From Cristatella mucedo (lineage: Eukaryota > Bryozoa > Phylactolaemata > Cristatellidae), in contig WPIO01000013.1 of NCBI GenBank assembly GCA_009760855.2, positions 2,020,001 to 2,084,000 on the forward strand: a DNA stretch of 64,000 nt, given 5' to 3'. The notes under the pieces were generated by a model. It worked only from the letters and a program-made list of their open reading frames with translations. It searched no databases and was not told the DNA's origin. Positions 32,501 through 47,100 of this stretch are shown piece by piece. Positions within the stretch are counted from its first letter, which is position 1, and each line of letters starts with the position of its first letter. Position numbers and translations under genes: made by a program.

Positions 32501-35500
32501 TGTCAAAGGAAAACAATGTAAAGATTTGAACTTGTTTACTTCGATCCCGGCTGATCGCCGAGCGGGTTTGTTTTGCCTTTAAGCAGCCCGGTCATGTCTT
32601 CTATTCCTCCTACCTTATATTTGCTGCTACAACCATGCAATACTTTTAGGCCTCATTCTCTTTATAAATTCATAATACTATTAAAATCCGGCAGGCCGGT
32701 TATTTATCGTGAATTACAATACTATCACGTCTAATAGACAGCAGCAGCATCATTGGAGGAACAGATCGCTCGGTGCCAGTTTGCAACTTTCAGCAAGAAA
32801 GGCCTTGGCCACGAGTTCATGGCAAAGAAGATTTCGTGCTTAGACATGCACTGGAACTTTATTCCAATGCTCTACACTACACTTTACTGGAAGCGAAAGA
32901 CTTGAACGATGGCAATCACAGTAATGTACATCTGTCTGCAGCTTCACACAGCATCGATGGCTAATTTCATGTTACGTTGGAGGGTTTCCTAACCCACTCA
33001 AAACCTGAGCAGCTTTTGGTTGATTTAGGGTACCCAATAGACTTCATCTCACGCAACAAGGATGAAATGAAACCCATAACGGATTCGAAAGGGCCCCAAA
33101 GAAGCCTGTAGCAGTTCAGTTCTGCCTTTAATAATGTTCGGCAGCAGGAGAGATGCCGTTGTATAAGCGTTGTTGAAGTGATTTCCACAGTCTAGGACCT
33201 ATAGAGAAAAAAGCATTGTTGCCAACAGTCTATAAGAAAAGGAATAAAACAGCCACTTTGTGGTACATAGAGGACCTGAAGATACGAGTAGGCTGAAAGT
33301 GATACAATGCAAGCAGGTAAAAACCAACAGGTAGCTTACTTATACCCGACTTAAAATCACCAAATACGACACTCACATCTAAGTGCATATTAAGCTGGAG
33401 AGTTTTCTATGGCACATTCAAAGCTCATGCTGTTTTCGGAGTATGCATACGGTGCCCAACAGACTTCATCGCATGCAACGAAGAGAAAGTGAAAAGCTTA
33501 ACTAATTCAGGAGGGCAGCCGGGAAGCACATAGCGAGGCAGTAGCAGCTCATGACTGGTAGAAAGGCTGTGCCCTAGTTGGCAGCTTGAAAGAAGATGCC
33601 GTTGCAAAGGAATAGTGGAAGTGAGTTCTACTGTTCAGGACCTTCAGAGCAAAAGCTTCGGTCGCAGATATTCTGTAAGCAAATTAATAGACTACCTAAT
33701 TTAAAGGACCTGAGGGCCCGAAGAGGCTAAAACTGGTAGAACCGTTTAGCAACCATGCCAAAGAAAGCACGAAATAGCATGCTTAAACCATACTAAATAG
33801 CACACACGAAGACGCTGACACAGCTGGTGAGCATGAACCGGGCTGCTATGAATCTTGCATGAATGAATCCCAGAATTCCGTGCAGGTAGCCACTGAGATC
33901 ACGCAGGCATCAGATTGTAAACTTCTTTTTAAATGTCGTCAAAACCAGTAAGTTACATGGTGTCAATAGGAAGTGAGCGCCAGGCTTTATAATAATAATA
34001 ATAATGTCCTTGATAAAGTGCACTCAGAGAACTCAATCTCTTTCTAGGCGCTTTACATTTGCTGCAAAGGGAAATGCAATTGAATGGTAAGTAAAATCAT
34101 GCTTGAAAAACAAACAAAATAAATAACATGGTTAGGGGTGACATGCACAGGGTCAGCATGCAAATGTGGTTAGTGGCAGCATGCACAGTGTCAGCACGCA
34201 TAAACACGTGAAGGACGAATCACATGGACCCACTAAATGCTGTCCTAAATAGGTGTTTTTTTAAGTTCATTTTGAATGTGGTCAGGTCAGGGGATTTTCT
34301 GACGTAGGTCGGGAGGGAGTTCCAGGCTTTGGGAGCATACGAACTAAATGCATGGTCTCCAAAGGATTTAAGGTTTGTACGAGGTATTTCTAAGACTATT
34401 GGACTCCTAAAAGCGGGTTGTACGATGCTTGGCCTGATTGGGGAGTATGTCGGAGAGATAGGCTGAAGCCATAAAATGAAGGGACCTAAAAGTGAGCGAC
34501 AAAACCTTGAAGTCAATCCGTTGCTTGACTGGTAGCCAGTGCAGGTCGGCGAGAAGTGGAGTAATGTGGCAACTGCGACGCTCACGACGGACAAGCCTAG
34601 CTGCAGAGTTTTGCACCAGCTGCAATCACCTGATCGCACATGCTGGTAGGCCAGTAAGCAGTGAGTTGTAGAAGTCGAGACGAGATGTCACGAATGCATG
34701 GACCAACTTAGATGTGATATCCTTATCTAAACAAGCCCGAATTGTAGCAATGTTATGAAGCTGAAAATAGGCAGATTTGACTGTGGAGCTGATACGGTCG
34801 TCTAACGAGAGGTCGCTTTGGAATATGACACTTAGATTTTGAGCTGATTCGACAGGAGATTTGCTGGCAGAGCCAATTTTGAGAGTCAGCCTTTCTAATC
34901 TCTGAATCACACTGGGTTCACCCATAACTAGTAAGTTAGTATTGTCATCGTTTATTTTTAGAAAATTTGCTGCCATCCATGTGCGGATGTCATCAATGCA
35001 TGCAGCAAGTGAGTTTAGAGAATTTGAGGTGCTCGAAGGCTGGTAGGGATCAAAGCAAAGGTACAGCTGAGTGTCATCCGTATAGAAGTGAAAGCCTAGA
35101 TTGTGCTTGGCAATCACATCAGCAAGATGGAGAGTATAAAGCGTGAAAAGATCCGGACCTAGCACGGAGCCCTGAGGTACTCCATTTTTCAGAGGTACTT
35201 CAGGTGATCTTTGTCCATTCACGTCAATACTCTGGAGTCTCCCACTGAGATAGGACCTGAACCACTGCAGAGAAGTGCCAGTGATGTCCAGGCGAGATGA
35301 GAGGCGCTCTAGAAGAACTTTGTGATCGATGGTATCAAAAGCTGCCGAAAGATCGAGCAAAACAAGCAGAGACACTCTACCCATGTCTGCATTCCTAAGT
35401 AGGTCGTTGTATACCCTCAGCAATGCTGACTCTGTGGAGTGATTAGCTCTAAAGCCAGACTGGAACTTACTACTTTGCGTATTACGTACTACTACTTACT

Positions 35501-36959
35501 GCTTTGGTAGCATATCAACTAAAGACGCGATCTTCTAGGGCTTTAAAATTACTTAAGGGCAAAACCAACTAACCAATTCGAGACAGAGGAGCAGAGGATG
35601 CGACGGGGGCCTGGCGGGAATTCAGGTAAGTAGGCCGGAGCAAAAGAACAAAGGGACCTAAAGGTGAGCGACAGAATCTTCACGTCGACTTGCTGCTGAT
35701 AAGCAGCAAGTGTATATTGGAGAAAAGTGTTGTCAGGTAGCAGTTGCGACGATCACGATAGACAAGCTAAGCTGCCGGTTTTCGAACGAATTTGGTATTT
35801 TTGTATCACTCAGGCAGGACGATAAATAAGTGATTAGTTACTGAGATCTGGATGTCAGGAGCGTTAGGACTAGATTGGCTGAGTTGTCCGTAAAAGAGTA
35901 AGCCCAATTCTTGAAAGGTCATTTAGGTGACAAAAAGTGCACTTGATTTCGGAGCTGATCCTGTGGACATCCAGCGACAAGTTACTTTGGATGAGGGCAT
36001 CCAGATTTCCTGCTGAATTGATAGGAGAAATTCCGGTCGAGCGCAGTCGTGGGTACAGAATTTCCAGTTTCAGAATGACACTTGGTTCAGACCTGATTAT
36101 TGATTTTGTTAATCGTTATTTGGTTACAGAACGCTGCAAAATCGTTGACGATGTATCGAAACAAGTTATGTGAACTATTAATGCTAAGTGGCCACTTTGA
36201 AAAGATGACATTTCTGTCACGTTGGCTAACGAGACATCGTAGCCGTGATTCTCCGAGAGCTATGGCCTATTTAAGTATTAGCAGTGCATCAGACAATACT
36301 CTTTGGATTCATTGACAGCGGCCGCTTTGCAGCAGCTAAGAAAATAAACTAAAAGGGACATCTCTCTACAAACCATAGCTGGGATCAATTACTTTTGCCA
36401 CGCCGACTAACCAGAACACAAGGAGCAGTTCATACAATCACGGCTGCAAAGAGTGATGCATATGCCACAAAGCGAAGCCAGGAAACAAAGCAAAGAGGCA
36501 CGTGACTCTTTATGCCGTACCGTTGCACATTAACATTTGCAAAGTAGAATGGCCAGCCGCAATAGGCCACTTCAGGATCGCACTCTGTCAGTTGCATCTC
36601 GTTGAGCTCCGGAACGGCCGTGGCCAGTGACTGGAGACCGCTGTAATCCCACGGCAGGTAGAGCAACTTGGAGTCCTCCTTTGTCAGGCGACCTCCCTTG
36701 TAGTACTGGCTCTGGACGTGCTGTAACGCGAGTGCAGCGCCGGGCCGCTCGGTCAGCATCCACGAGACAGCATCCAGTGTGGCAGCTCCTCCTGCCAGTG
36801 GCACTGCCAAAAGCAGCGTGTGAGTAATAGCACACAGTGAGCGTTCCAAATTCTGTTTGTTCAAGCTAGACGCGATCGGAGCCTCAATCGAGCCAACTGA
36901 GCCAACTGTAGTAGCTCCTAGCTTAAATTTTTGCCCTCTTCTCCATGCTGCACTTCTCA

Positions 36960-37019
<60 letters not shown>

Positions 37020-40000
37020 CCCTGCAACCCCAACCCCCCTGCTGACTTCATCTGGTACTACACGTATCTGTCCGAGAAAACTATTATAGACCCCATACTA
37101 ACAGTTTTCCTTATGAGATGCCTAGATCTCGTGAATCCTTTTGATTGCTTAATGACTTACAATGTAAATTTCGTGCGATATCCGTAAGAACAACAGCCGT
37201 TAGGGAGTTTCGCTGAGGAAAAGAGTAGAATAGTTTTCCTTCTTTTTCGCACCGAATGGTGCATCGGCACGTTTGTTCATACCGACACAAGTGCTTATAG
37301 CACCCTTAGGTCACATTGTATATTCAGACCGAATAAATGTAGTACTCGAAGGCCAATCTGTACCAAATAATTCAAGCCAGGAGTGGCACCCTAGCAAGCC
37401 GTGGCAATCTCGTGGTGCTTTTGCAGGAAGCACTCACGCAAGGAGAAGTGGATGGCCAGCCAATATAACCTGCATGTCAAAGACACTTGCACTGGTGCAG
37501 CTCTCAGCTTTGCAGTGATGGGAGCCCTTGCCTTAGTGGGTCAACTAGGGCGCCTAGTACAGACCCAGCTCCTGACCCACCTAGCTCAGGTTAGAATGGA
37601 GCTTTATGCAGGAGATGCGGTTAGGAGATGGAGCGACTAATGTGGTTGTCTTAGCGGGTTCGACTTGGACACCTAGTGCAGGCCCGGCTCCTGGTCTACC
37701 AGCTTTAAGTTAGAATGAAGCCTGGTGCAGACGTTGCGGCCAGGATGTGCACCGACCTTGTTTGGTGATGCCTCTAGGGAACCTTAAATCGCTTGAAGAT
37801 ACTGCAGTCCATTCCTTTGCTCCCAAAGCCAGCAACTGACTTCCAACTGACATCACGACACCCCAAACTTGACGAAATTTACAAAAGAAGCTAAAAACTA
37901 CTTGTGCCTCAAGTGTGCGTTACGTTCGTGTGAATTGAATCCTTGGCGGTTGTGTGCGTGTGCGCGCAAGCGTGTGCTCGCGTGCGTTCGTGGGCTGCAA
38001 TGGTACTTGCTATTACTAACCAATTGACACATTTTCCTTCTGTAATAAATAAGGTGCCTTGAAAGACATCTAGTTGTCTTAGGGCACCATGCATACCTAC
38101 ATTTCATTAGGATTGTAATTATTGTTGTTGCTAGAGAGCTCTTTAGCTCTCCTAGAGAACTATATAAATGCATAACTAATACTATGTTGCACTTAGTGCT
38201 AAAATTCGCAAGTATAAATATACAGATTTTCATTCGCACAGAACGTTGAGGGATTCGGCTCAATCGCAAACATGATGATATGAGCCAATGCCGTACAGCC
38301 ATTTCAGTTTCGATAGTTCAATCGGTAGAGAGTCACTGGCCAGGCAAATCTCAAGGTTGCAGGATCGCTCCGAACAGCTCGTAGCTATGCACTCGCGATG
38401 CTCTACTGCAGTAGGTTTCCCAACCATTGTCAGGGCCCATGCTTCTACAGCCTCTGCTGCTGCTCATTCGCTTTGCATACACCTGCATCGTGCTGACAAA
38501 TATTCCAAAATGATAATCTCTGACTATCACGACAGATATAGACTCACCTGCAGAATCAACCGCTGTGGAGTAGGTGATGCCACGTTGGCACCATAGGGAA
38601 AGCCGATCGGTGTGCAGGCGGCGATGAGAATAGCAAGAAGGCCCAGTGTGTAGCCAGCCCATACCAGCTTCCTTAGATCTTGGCTAACGTGAAGCAAGCT
38701 CGCCTTAAAGAGAAAGATTATTCATCAACGTTTTCACGCGGGTCGAAATAGGACGGATGTGCAGGCAATTCCGAACGACGCTCTATGATGCCCGAGCAGT
38801 TCGTCCAATTACTGGCAAGCGCACTGCAAAACGTTTGGTTCGGATCAATTTATAAATAAAGTGTTTCATTATTTGGCATTGCGTTTCAATTAGAGATAGC
38901 AGCAGTTACACTAAAGTGAGATTCCTGGCAGGGTGCTTGTCACAGGCGACTGCCAGTGTTGATGGGAGTTTCGTACCAGGCAGGTGCCTTACACTCACTT
39001 ATGCTTGCTATACCGTTGGCTTGCAACTTTATAATAATAATAATAATAATAATTCACTTGATAAAGCGCCCTCAGAGAACTCAATCTCTTTCTAGGCGCT
39101 TTACATTTGCTGCAAAGGGAAATGCAATTGAATGGTAAGTAAAATCATGCATGAAAAACAAACAAAATGAATAACATGGTTAGGGGTGGCATGCACAGGG
39201 TCAGCATGCAAATGTGGTTAGTGGCAGCATGTACAGTGTCAGCACGCATAAGCACGTGAAGGACGAATCACAGGGACCCACTAAATGCTGTCCTAAATAG
39301 GTGTGTTTTTAAGTTCCTTTTAAATGTGGTCAGGTCAGGGGATGTTCTGACGTAGGTCGGGAGGGAGTTCCAGGCTTTGGGAGCATACGAACTAAATGCA
39401 CGGTCTCCAAAGGATTTGAGGTTTGTATGAGGTATTTCTAGACTGTTGGATTCTGAAAAGCAGGTGGTACGATACTTGGCCTGATGGGGGAGTATGTAGG
39501 AGAGATAGGCTGGAGCCATAGAATGAAGGGACCTAAAAGTGAGCGACAAAACCTTGAAGTCAATCCGTTGCTTGACTGGTAGGCAGTGCAGGTCGGCGAG
39601 AAGTGGAGTAATGTGGCAACTTCGACGCTCACGACAGACAAGCCTAGCTGCCGAGTTTTGCACCAGCTGCACTCGCCTGATCGCACATGCTGGTAGGCCA
39701 GTAAGCAGTGAGTTGTAGAAGTCGAGACGAGATGTCACGAATGCATGGACCAATTTAGATGTGGTATCCTTATCTAAACAAGCCCGAATTGTAGCAATAT
39801 TATGAAGCTGAAAATAGGCACATTTGACCGTGGAGCTGATATGGTCGTCTAACGAGAGGTCGCTTTAGAATATGACACCTAGATTTCGAGCTGATTCGAC
39901 AGGAGATATGCTGGCAGAGCCAATTTTGAGAGACAGCCTTTCCAATCTCTGAATCACACTGGGTTTGCCCATAACTAGTAAGTTAGTTTTATCATCGTTT

Positions 40001-41029
40001 AGTTTTAGAAAATTTGCTGCAATCCATGTGCGGATGTCATCAATCCATGCAGCAAGTGAGTTGAGAGAATTTGAGGTGCTCGAAGGCTGAGAGGGATCAA
40101 AGCAAAGGTCCAACTGTGTGTCATCCGCACAAAAGTGAAAGCCTACATTGTACTTGGCAATCACATCGGCAAGAAGGAGAGTATAAACCGTGAAAAGAAC
40201 CGGACCTAGCACTGAGCCCTGAGGTACTCCATATTTCAGAGGTACTTCAGACAGGCGACTGCCAGTGTTGCTGGGAGTTTGGTACCGGCTAGGCCCCTCT
40301 GAAATATGACGTACCTCAGCGCTCGTGCTAGATTAGGTTCTTTTCACGGTTTATACTCTCCTTCTTGCCGATGTGATTGCCAAGTACACTCTAGGCTTTC
40401 ACTTTTATGCGGATGACACGCAGTTGGACCTTTGCTTTGATCCTTTCCAGATTTCGAGAACCTCAAACTCTCTTAACTCCCTTGTTGCATGTATTGATGA
40501 CACCGCCCACATGAATGGCAGCAAGTTTTCTAAAACTAAACGATGATCAACCTAACGTACTAGTTATGGGTCAACACAATGCGATTCAGAAATTGGAAAG
40601 GCTGAAGCTCAAGATTGGCTCTGCCAGCATATCTCCCGTTGAATATGCACGAATTCTAGGTGTCGTGTTCCAAAGTGACCTTTTCGTTAGATGACCACAT
40701 CAGCTCCACAATCAAGTCTGCCTACTTTCAGCTACATAACATTGCTCAAATTCGGGCTTGTTTAGATAAGGATATCGCATCTAAGTTTATCCATGCCTTT
40801 TTGACATCCCGTCCTGACTTCTGCAACTCACTGTTTGCTGGCCTACCGGCATGTGCAATCAGGCGCTTACAGCTGGTACCAAACTCCGCACCTAGGCTTG
40901 TCTGTCGTGAGCTTCGCAGTTGCCATACTACACTACTTCTCGCCGACCTGCACTGGCTACCAGTCAAGCAATTGATCGACATCAAGGTTTTATCGCTCAC
41001 TTTTAGGTCACTTCATTCTTTGGCTCCAG

Positions 41030-41111
<82 letters not shown>

Positions 41112-44100
41112 TCTCTCTCTCTCTCTCTCTCTCTCAGATCTACTTTCCCAACAGGCCAAGCGTCGTACCACAAGCTTTTCGGAATCTAACAGTTTAACAG
41201 CACATCGTATAAACCTCAAATAATTTGGAGACCGTTCATTTAATTCGAATGCTCCCAAAGCCTGGAACTCACTCCCGACTTGCGTCTCAACATCCCATGA
41301 CTTTACCACATTTAAAAACAACCTAAAACGCATCTATGTAGGACAGCGTTTAGTGGGTCCCGTTTTTCGTCCTTTATATGCTTATGAATGCCGACACTGT
41401 GCATGTTTCCACTAACCACACTTGCATGCTGACTTTGTGCACGTCACCCCTAACCACGTTATTTATGTTGTTCATCAAACATGGTATTACTCACCATTCA
41501 GTCGCGTTCCCTATGCAGCAAATATAAAGCACCTAGAAAGAGATTGAGTTCTCTGAGGGTGCTTTAGCAAGTGTAGTATTATTCTTATTATTACTAGGTA
41601 TTTTACACTCACCACTGCTCTTTATTCCGTTAGCTGTCTGCTTTTTCTATGGCTATGTGCGTGCAAATTCTTTGCTAAACGTAACAGGATTTTTGTCCAC
41701 ATTCTGGTTTCCACATTTGTGCATGCACCTTTATGGCAGAAAACCGGAACGTCAGAATTCTAATAGCCGTCCAGTGCAAGTTTCTTCGTTAGCATTTCAG
41801 CATTGAATGGTTATACACCTGGTACGACTTAAAAGACAAACCTTGCGCAAAACTTAACATTTATATTTCCAAAATGCGAAGTTGAAATATCTTAAATTTA
41901 AAGCTAAGCTGATTTCAAAACCTTGTTTATATAGCGGTAGAAGAGCCTTAGCGACTATCACAACCGCTTGAAGAGAGCAATAAAGAATCGGCCGCAGAAG
42001 CACGAACCCACGACATAGGTCGTGAAGAGCAACCACTTTACCCCTGGGTTAACACGCAGCAGTAATACAAAGTAAAGGTCAGCTTATCGAACAGCCTAGT
42101 CTATAGAGGCAGCAGACGAGCACTGGCGGCAATCACCTCGCTTGCAGCAGGCAATAAAGGATTGTTGGCTTCAGGACTCGAACACACGACCTGGGTCTGA
42201 AGAGCAGGCGCACTTACCCTTGGTCTAAGGCAAACTACCCTAAATTTCATGAGGGCCTCAGCCAGTTGCTAAGAATGACATGCCTTATTGCACACTGTAT
42301 AGTTCAGGATTAGCACTAGATTAATGCTGCAGGCATTGCTATATACAATTAATTTATAAGACTTTATCAATCAGATCCAAAACCCCGAAGCCCGAACCCT
42401 GTCTACACGACCTCGGACATCCAATAAGGGGGGCGAATGAAATAGTCATGAATAGCTGAAAACTAGCACGATTGTTTTCAGGCTCAAGTATTATTTTAAA
42501 TAAAGAGCTATACGTGATGCAGTTTGGGCACCAAATCAATATCTGCTAGAATAATATCGGTACTTCCGGGAGACCAGGGTTGACAAAACGTGCGAGAGGG
42601 CAGTGTGCTACTACTTTCGCTTCTGGTTTTTGACTGACATTTTTCAACTCATCTAATACAGTGTGTCTTCTCAAAAGCTCTTCGAGAGTCTTCCTTGAAC
42701 GTCCTCTTGAATAAATCTCATAATACTAATGTAGACCTGATGATTAGGGTTAATGAGCCCACTATACAACTAGTCTACCTTGAGATGAATACTGTATTAT
42801 TAAGGCTCACATCTTCCGTAATTAAAAACAATACATTTGTATAGCACTCTCCCAAAACATACTCTCTTGCTAGACACTTTACACGTGGTGTAAAAGAAGC
42901 ATCAATATGATTACTAGTGACATGGACAGTGTCAACATGCATAATATGGTTAATGGTAACATGCAGAATGCCTATGCGCATAATAGGACTAGTGGTAAAA
43001 TGTACAGTGTCAGTATGCATAAGCTAACAAAGGGCAAATTACAAGGAACCACTAAATGCTGTCAAATAGCTGGGTTTCTAGATTTTTTTAAATATCAAGT
43101 AAGTGGATGTCATGACGTCAGTCAGATGTGTGTTCCAGGCGTTGGGTTCCAATGAACTATTCCCATGGTCTAAATAGGTTTCTAGGTTGGTTCGAGGCAT
43201 AGCAAGACGATTTGAGTCAGCCAAGCAGGTGCTACGATGCTTAATTTGGTTAGGAGTAGTCCTAATAAGTAGGCTAAGGCCAGAGAATAAACGAACCTCG
43301 AGTGGCTATACCTTGTAGTCAATACCCTGCTTAATTGGAAGATTGTGCAGGTCGACAAGAAGTGGTGTCGTGTGCAAACTTCGAAACTCGCGACAGACAA
43401 GCTTAGATGCAGAATTTTGCTTTAACTATAAGCACCTGAGTGCACAGGCTGGAATACCTGAAGTAGTGAGTTACAGAAGTAGAGCCACGGCGGCAAAAAC
43501 ACATGGACCAATTTTGATGTAGTACCCTTGTCTAAGCAGGCTTAAATGTTTGCAACGTTACGTAGCTGAAAGCAGGCAGACTTGACTGTGGAACTGATGC
43601 AGTCGTCAAGTAAACGTTAATTGTGAAACAGGTCACCCAGATTTCGTGGAGTGGTGCAACAGATGTGCTGGCCACACCAATTTTGAGCGCTAGGCTTTCC
43701 AATTTCTGAGTCACGCTAGGTTTGATCATGATTAGTAAGTTTGTTCTATCGCCATTCAATTTGAAAGATTTGCTGCCATTTAATTGCAGATGTCAGGAAA
43801 ACATGCAGCGAGGAAGCTGAGAGAGTTTGACGTGCTTAAAGGCTGGGAGAAATCAAAGCGTAGCTAAAGCTGTGTATTATGTATGTATCTCCTTCAGTAA
43901 TTCCACAAAGTCATAAAGACCATGTGGGTGTTACCCAGGAGAGTTTTGTATAGCGCACTCACAGCCTAAGCGGCTTTCGGTACGCATTCAGTAGCCAACA
44001 GACTTTGTCTCACGCAACAAAGAGAAAGTGGGAAGCATAGCAGAGTCACGAGAGCAGTTGAGGTAGTGAGTAGCATAGAAGAAGCAGCTCAGGACCGCTG

Positions 44101-47100
44101 AAAAAGATGTGCCATAGTCGGCAGTAGGAGAGTAGTTGTCGTTGCGTAAGAATTGTGGAAGCGAGTTCCACAGTCTAGGACCTGCAGAGCTAAAGCTTCT
44201 GTCGCTAACTGTCTTTAAGCGGAGGAATGGGACAGCTAATTTATTGTCCACACTGGACCTGAGGGTGCGAACAGGCTGAAACTGATGCAGCAGTTCAGCT
44301 AGTTACGAAGGAGCCAAGCCGTGGCGGGCCATGTGGGTCAGCATAAGAACTTAGCTCTGTATCGTTTGCTCAATCGGCAACCATCCTAGCTCTTTCAGCA
44401 GAGGTGACACGTGCTCAAACCGCTGGGACTTGAAGACCAGCCTTGCAGCCATATTCACAGTCCACTGTAGTGGCATAATAGCTTTCTTTGGCAGCCCAGC
44501 CAAAAGGGAATTACAATAATCAAGCCGAGACAGAACTAAAGAGCTAGTTAAATTTTTTTAAAGCCACTGTGGGAGACAGCTTCTAATCTTGGATAGGGAT
44601 CGGATGTGATGACTAGCTGTAGAGGCAGTCTTCTGAATGAAGCTTTTGAAATTGAGGCAGCTGTCGAACACGACACCTAGATTACGAGCACGTGGTTAAG
44701 GTCGCCCAATAGCATCACCTATTAGAACAGCAAAGCCCTTTAATCCAGCCACACGCTTAGGGTGTCCTATGAGCAGCAGTTCGGTTTTATCGTCATTTAA
44801 TTTCAGGAAGTTTTCCGACATCCAGGATCGAATATCGGCAAGGCAAACATTCGGTTTCTCAGGTGCTGCAGCAGATTCCGACGGTTTAAATGACAAATAC
44901 AGGTGAGTATCGTCAGCATAGAAGTGATATCTTATTCCATGGGCCTTAATCACTTTTCCCAGAGGTTGTGTATAAATGGAGAACAGCAAGGGACTGAGTA
45001 CAGACCCTTGAGGGTCTCCACAGGTGACCCTTCTCATGTCTGAGACCTGACCCCACACGATACGGATTGAACACGATCAGACAAGTATGATTTAAACCAC
45101 ACCAGTGCTTCGTCTATATGCATAAAAGTGAAAGCCTAGATTGTGCATGGCGATGACATTGGCAAGTGCGTGAGTATAAATTGTGAAAAGATGCTGGACA
45201 AGCGCAGGGATACCTAAGCGAGATGAGAGGCGTTTAAGTAAGACTTGGTGACCAGCAGAGTCAAACGCTGCCGAAAGATCAAGCAAACGAATACAGAGAC
45301 TTTACATATATCTGTCTTCTTGAGAAGGCCACTATACAGCGAAGCAATGCTGACTCGTTGAAGTGATTGGCTCGAAAACCAGACTGGAACTTGCTAGATT
45401 TAAAGCTTTAATGTACGAGTTTAGCTGGTGGGCCACTACTCGTTCCAGTTAGTGGCTTTTAGATGGGAACTGCAGCAAGCAGATTTAGCAGAAGCTGCTT
45501 AGGTATTCTCTAGGTCTAGTGTTGCTAACTTAATTAGTGGCATTACAACAGCCTTTTTGAAAGGTGCGGGTAAAAGGCCTCGGACTAATGACATATTTAT
45601 TGTGTTTGTTATGCATGTCAGCAGCAGATCTAGGCATCGAAGAAGCATGATGGTGGGAATAGGATCTTGAGAACTAGTAGCCTTCTTTGACTGGTAGATA
45701 AATTTCAGGATGAGGTTACTCCATATGGATATTGTTACTTTAGGGATTGATTCTGTGATCTTGTCTACCTTGCTGACAGAGAAGGTTAAGAAGCACTCTG
45801 CTAGATTGCCAAAGGATCCCTATATACGGTGCTAACCTGGGAGCAGTTAAGGAGGTTATTGATCTCCAACATCAACATTTTAATTTTACATCTGTCCTTC
45901 GACAATATTGTTAACAAAAACTTGACTTGGTCTTTGCCATGATAGATCAGTGCGCTGCATAGTAGTCCTCATATGCCAATGATTGATCAGTAACCATAGA
46001 CACGATTAGAATGAGTACGACCAAGCAGTGAGGTCCCACGGAGGGTCCTATAAACGCCCCATGCACCATGACCAGCAAGCAGCCTCCAGCTTCACAACTT
46101 ACGCTCACATTTTTCAACATCTCGAATCAGCACGGACGGTTACAAAAAAGAGGGAAGTTAAGCGTAAAAATATCAGTATTGGCAGCTAACCAAAGACTAC
46201 GTGCATGCTTACATGCTAAAGCAAACTACGAGTACAAAACGTGAATGACAGCGTGTTCATCAGCTGTTTTGCAAAATGGCTGTGCTTGCATAAAAAACCA
46301 TCAGCTACACTTAAATTCAACCGAATGAAGCAGTATGGTTCTCACCAAGTTCAGGGAACAGAAGACGACTGCAGCAGTGGCAACCAGACCAACCAAGTAG
46401 TCCGGTGGCGTCGAGGTTCCAAATCGACTGGTTATCGGCACGAGCATTGTTAATATGGAGTAGATTTGACAGAGGGCGATAAATGCTGGCAGAGCATTTG
46501 AAGCAACCGTCGACACCACGGTCCTCAGTCGATGATCTAAGGTGCAATGGCGAAAAATGAATAGGGGAGATACAAAAAGTGGTGGTGGCAGCACTAGCCT
46601 GCATGCATATCGAACATGACCAGCCTGAAGCATCCTGCTGCAGTTCTCCTAAGCAAGGCCGCAGGAAGGATGCAGTAATAGTAGCCTGCTGCAGAGGACC
46701 ACTTTGCTTCCCGAGCTCCACCGCTGCAAGAAAACGGGCACATCGCAAACAACGAACAACGAAAGATTTGGCTGCTTTGGTTAGGTGGGCAAAATCCGGG
46801 CAAAAAGAGCAGTATCTCACAGTCGTTAACGTCAGTGTGATGTCTACAAGGCGAACTGCAGCTCACGCTATGAATGGCTTTTTCTTAAAGAAACAATTTA
46901 AGCCACTTTCAAGCACTTAAGTTAGGATCCGCCCTTTCGACGTGAGAAACATGGAGGCTGGCCTGGAAGTTTTCTTTGCGATCGGCTTCTCCGATTCACT
47001 AACTTCAGGCAAGTCAAAACTCTTCACCCAGGTGCCATGCGAATATGCTGCATCGTGCAGCTTCAGAGACTGCTCGGTTTCTCTTGGTCAGCACTGCCTC

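Noticed and set aside
36857-37187. Plus-strand frames with SLSLSL strings
   Set aside because: They are products of the (CT)n microsatellite next to ERMP1 exon 11.
38316-38374. A functional tRNA gene
   Set aside because: The A box is good, but the B box is imperfect and I could not pair the acceptor stem. Kept only as a tRNA-like repeat.
46579-46920. 113-codon plus-strand frame upstream of exon 9
   Set aside because: It is antisense to ERMP1 intron 8, has no recognised domain, and overlaps two minus-strand frames of similar length.
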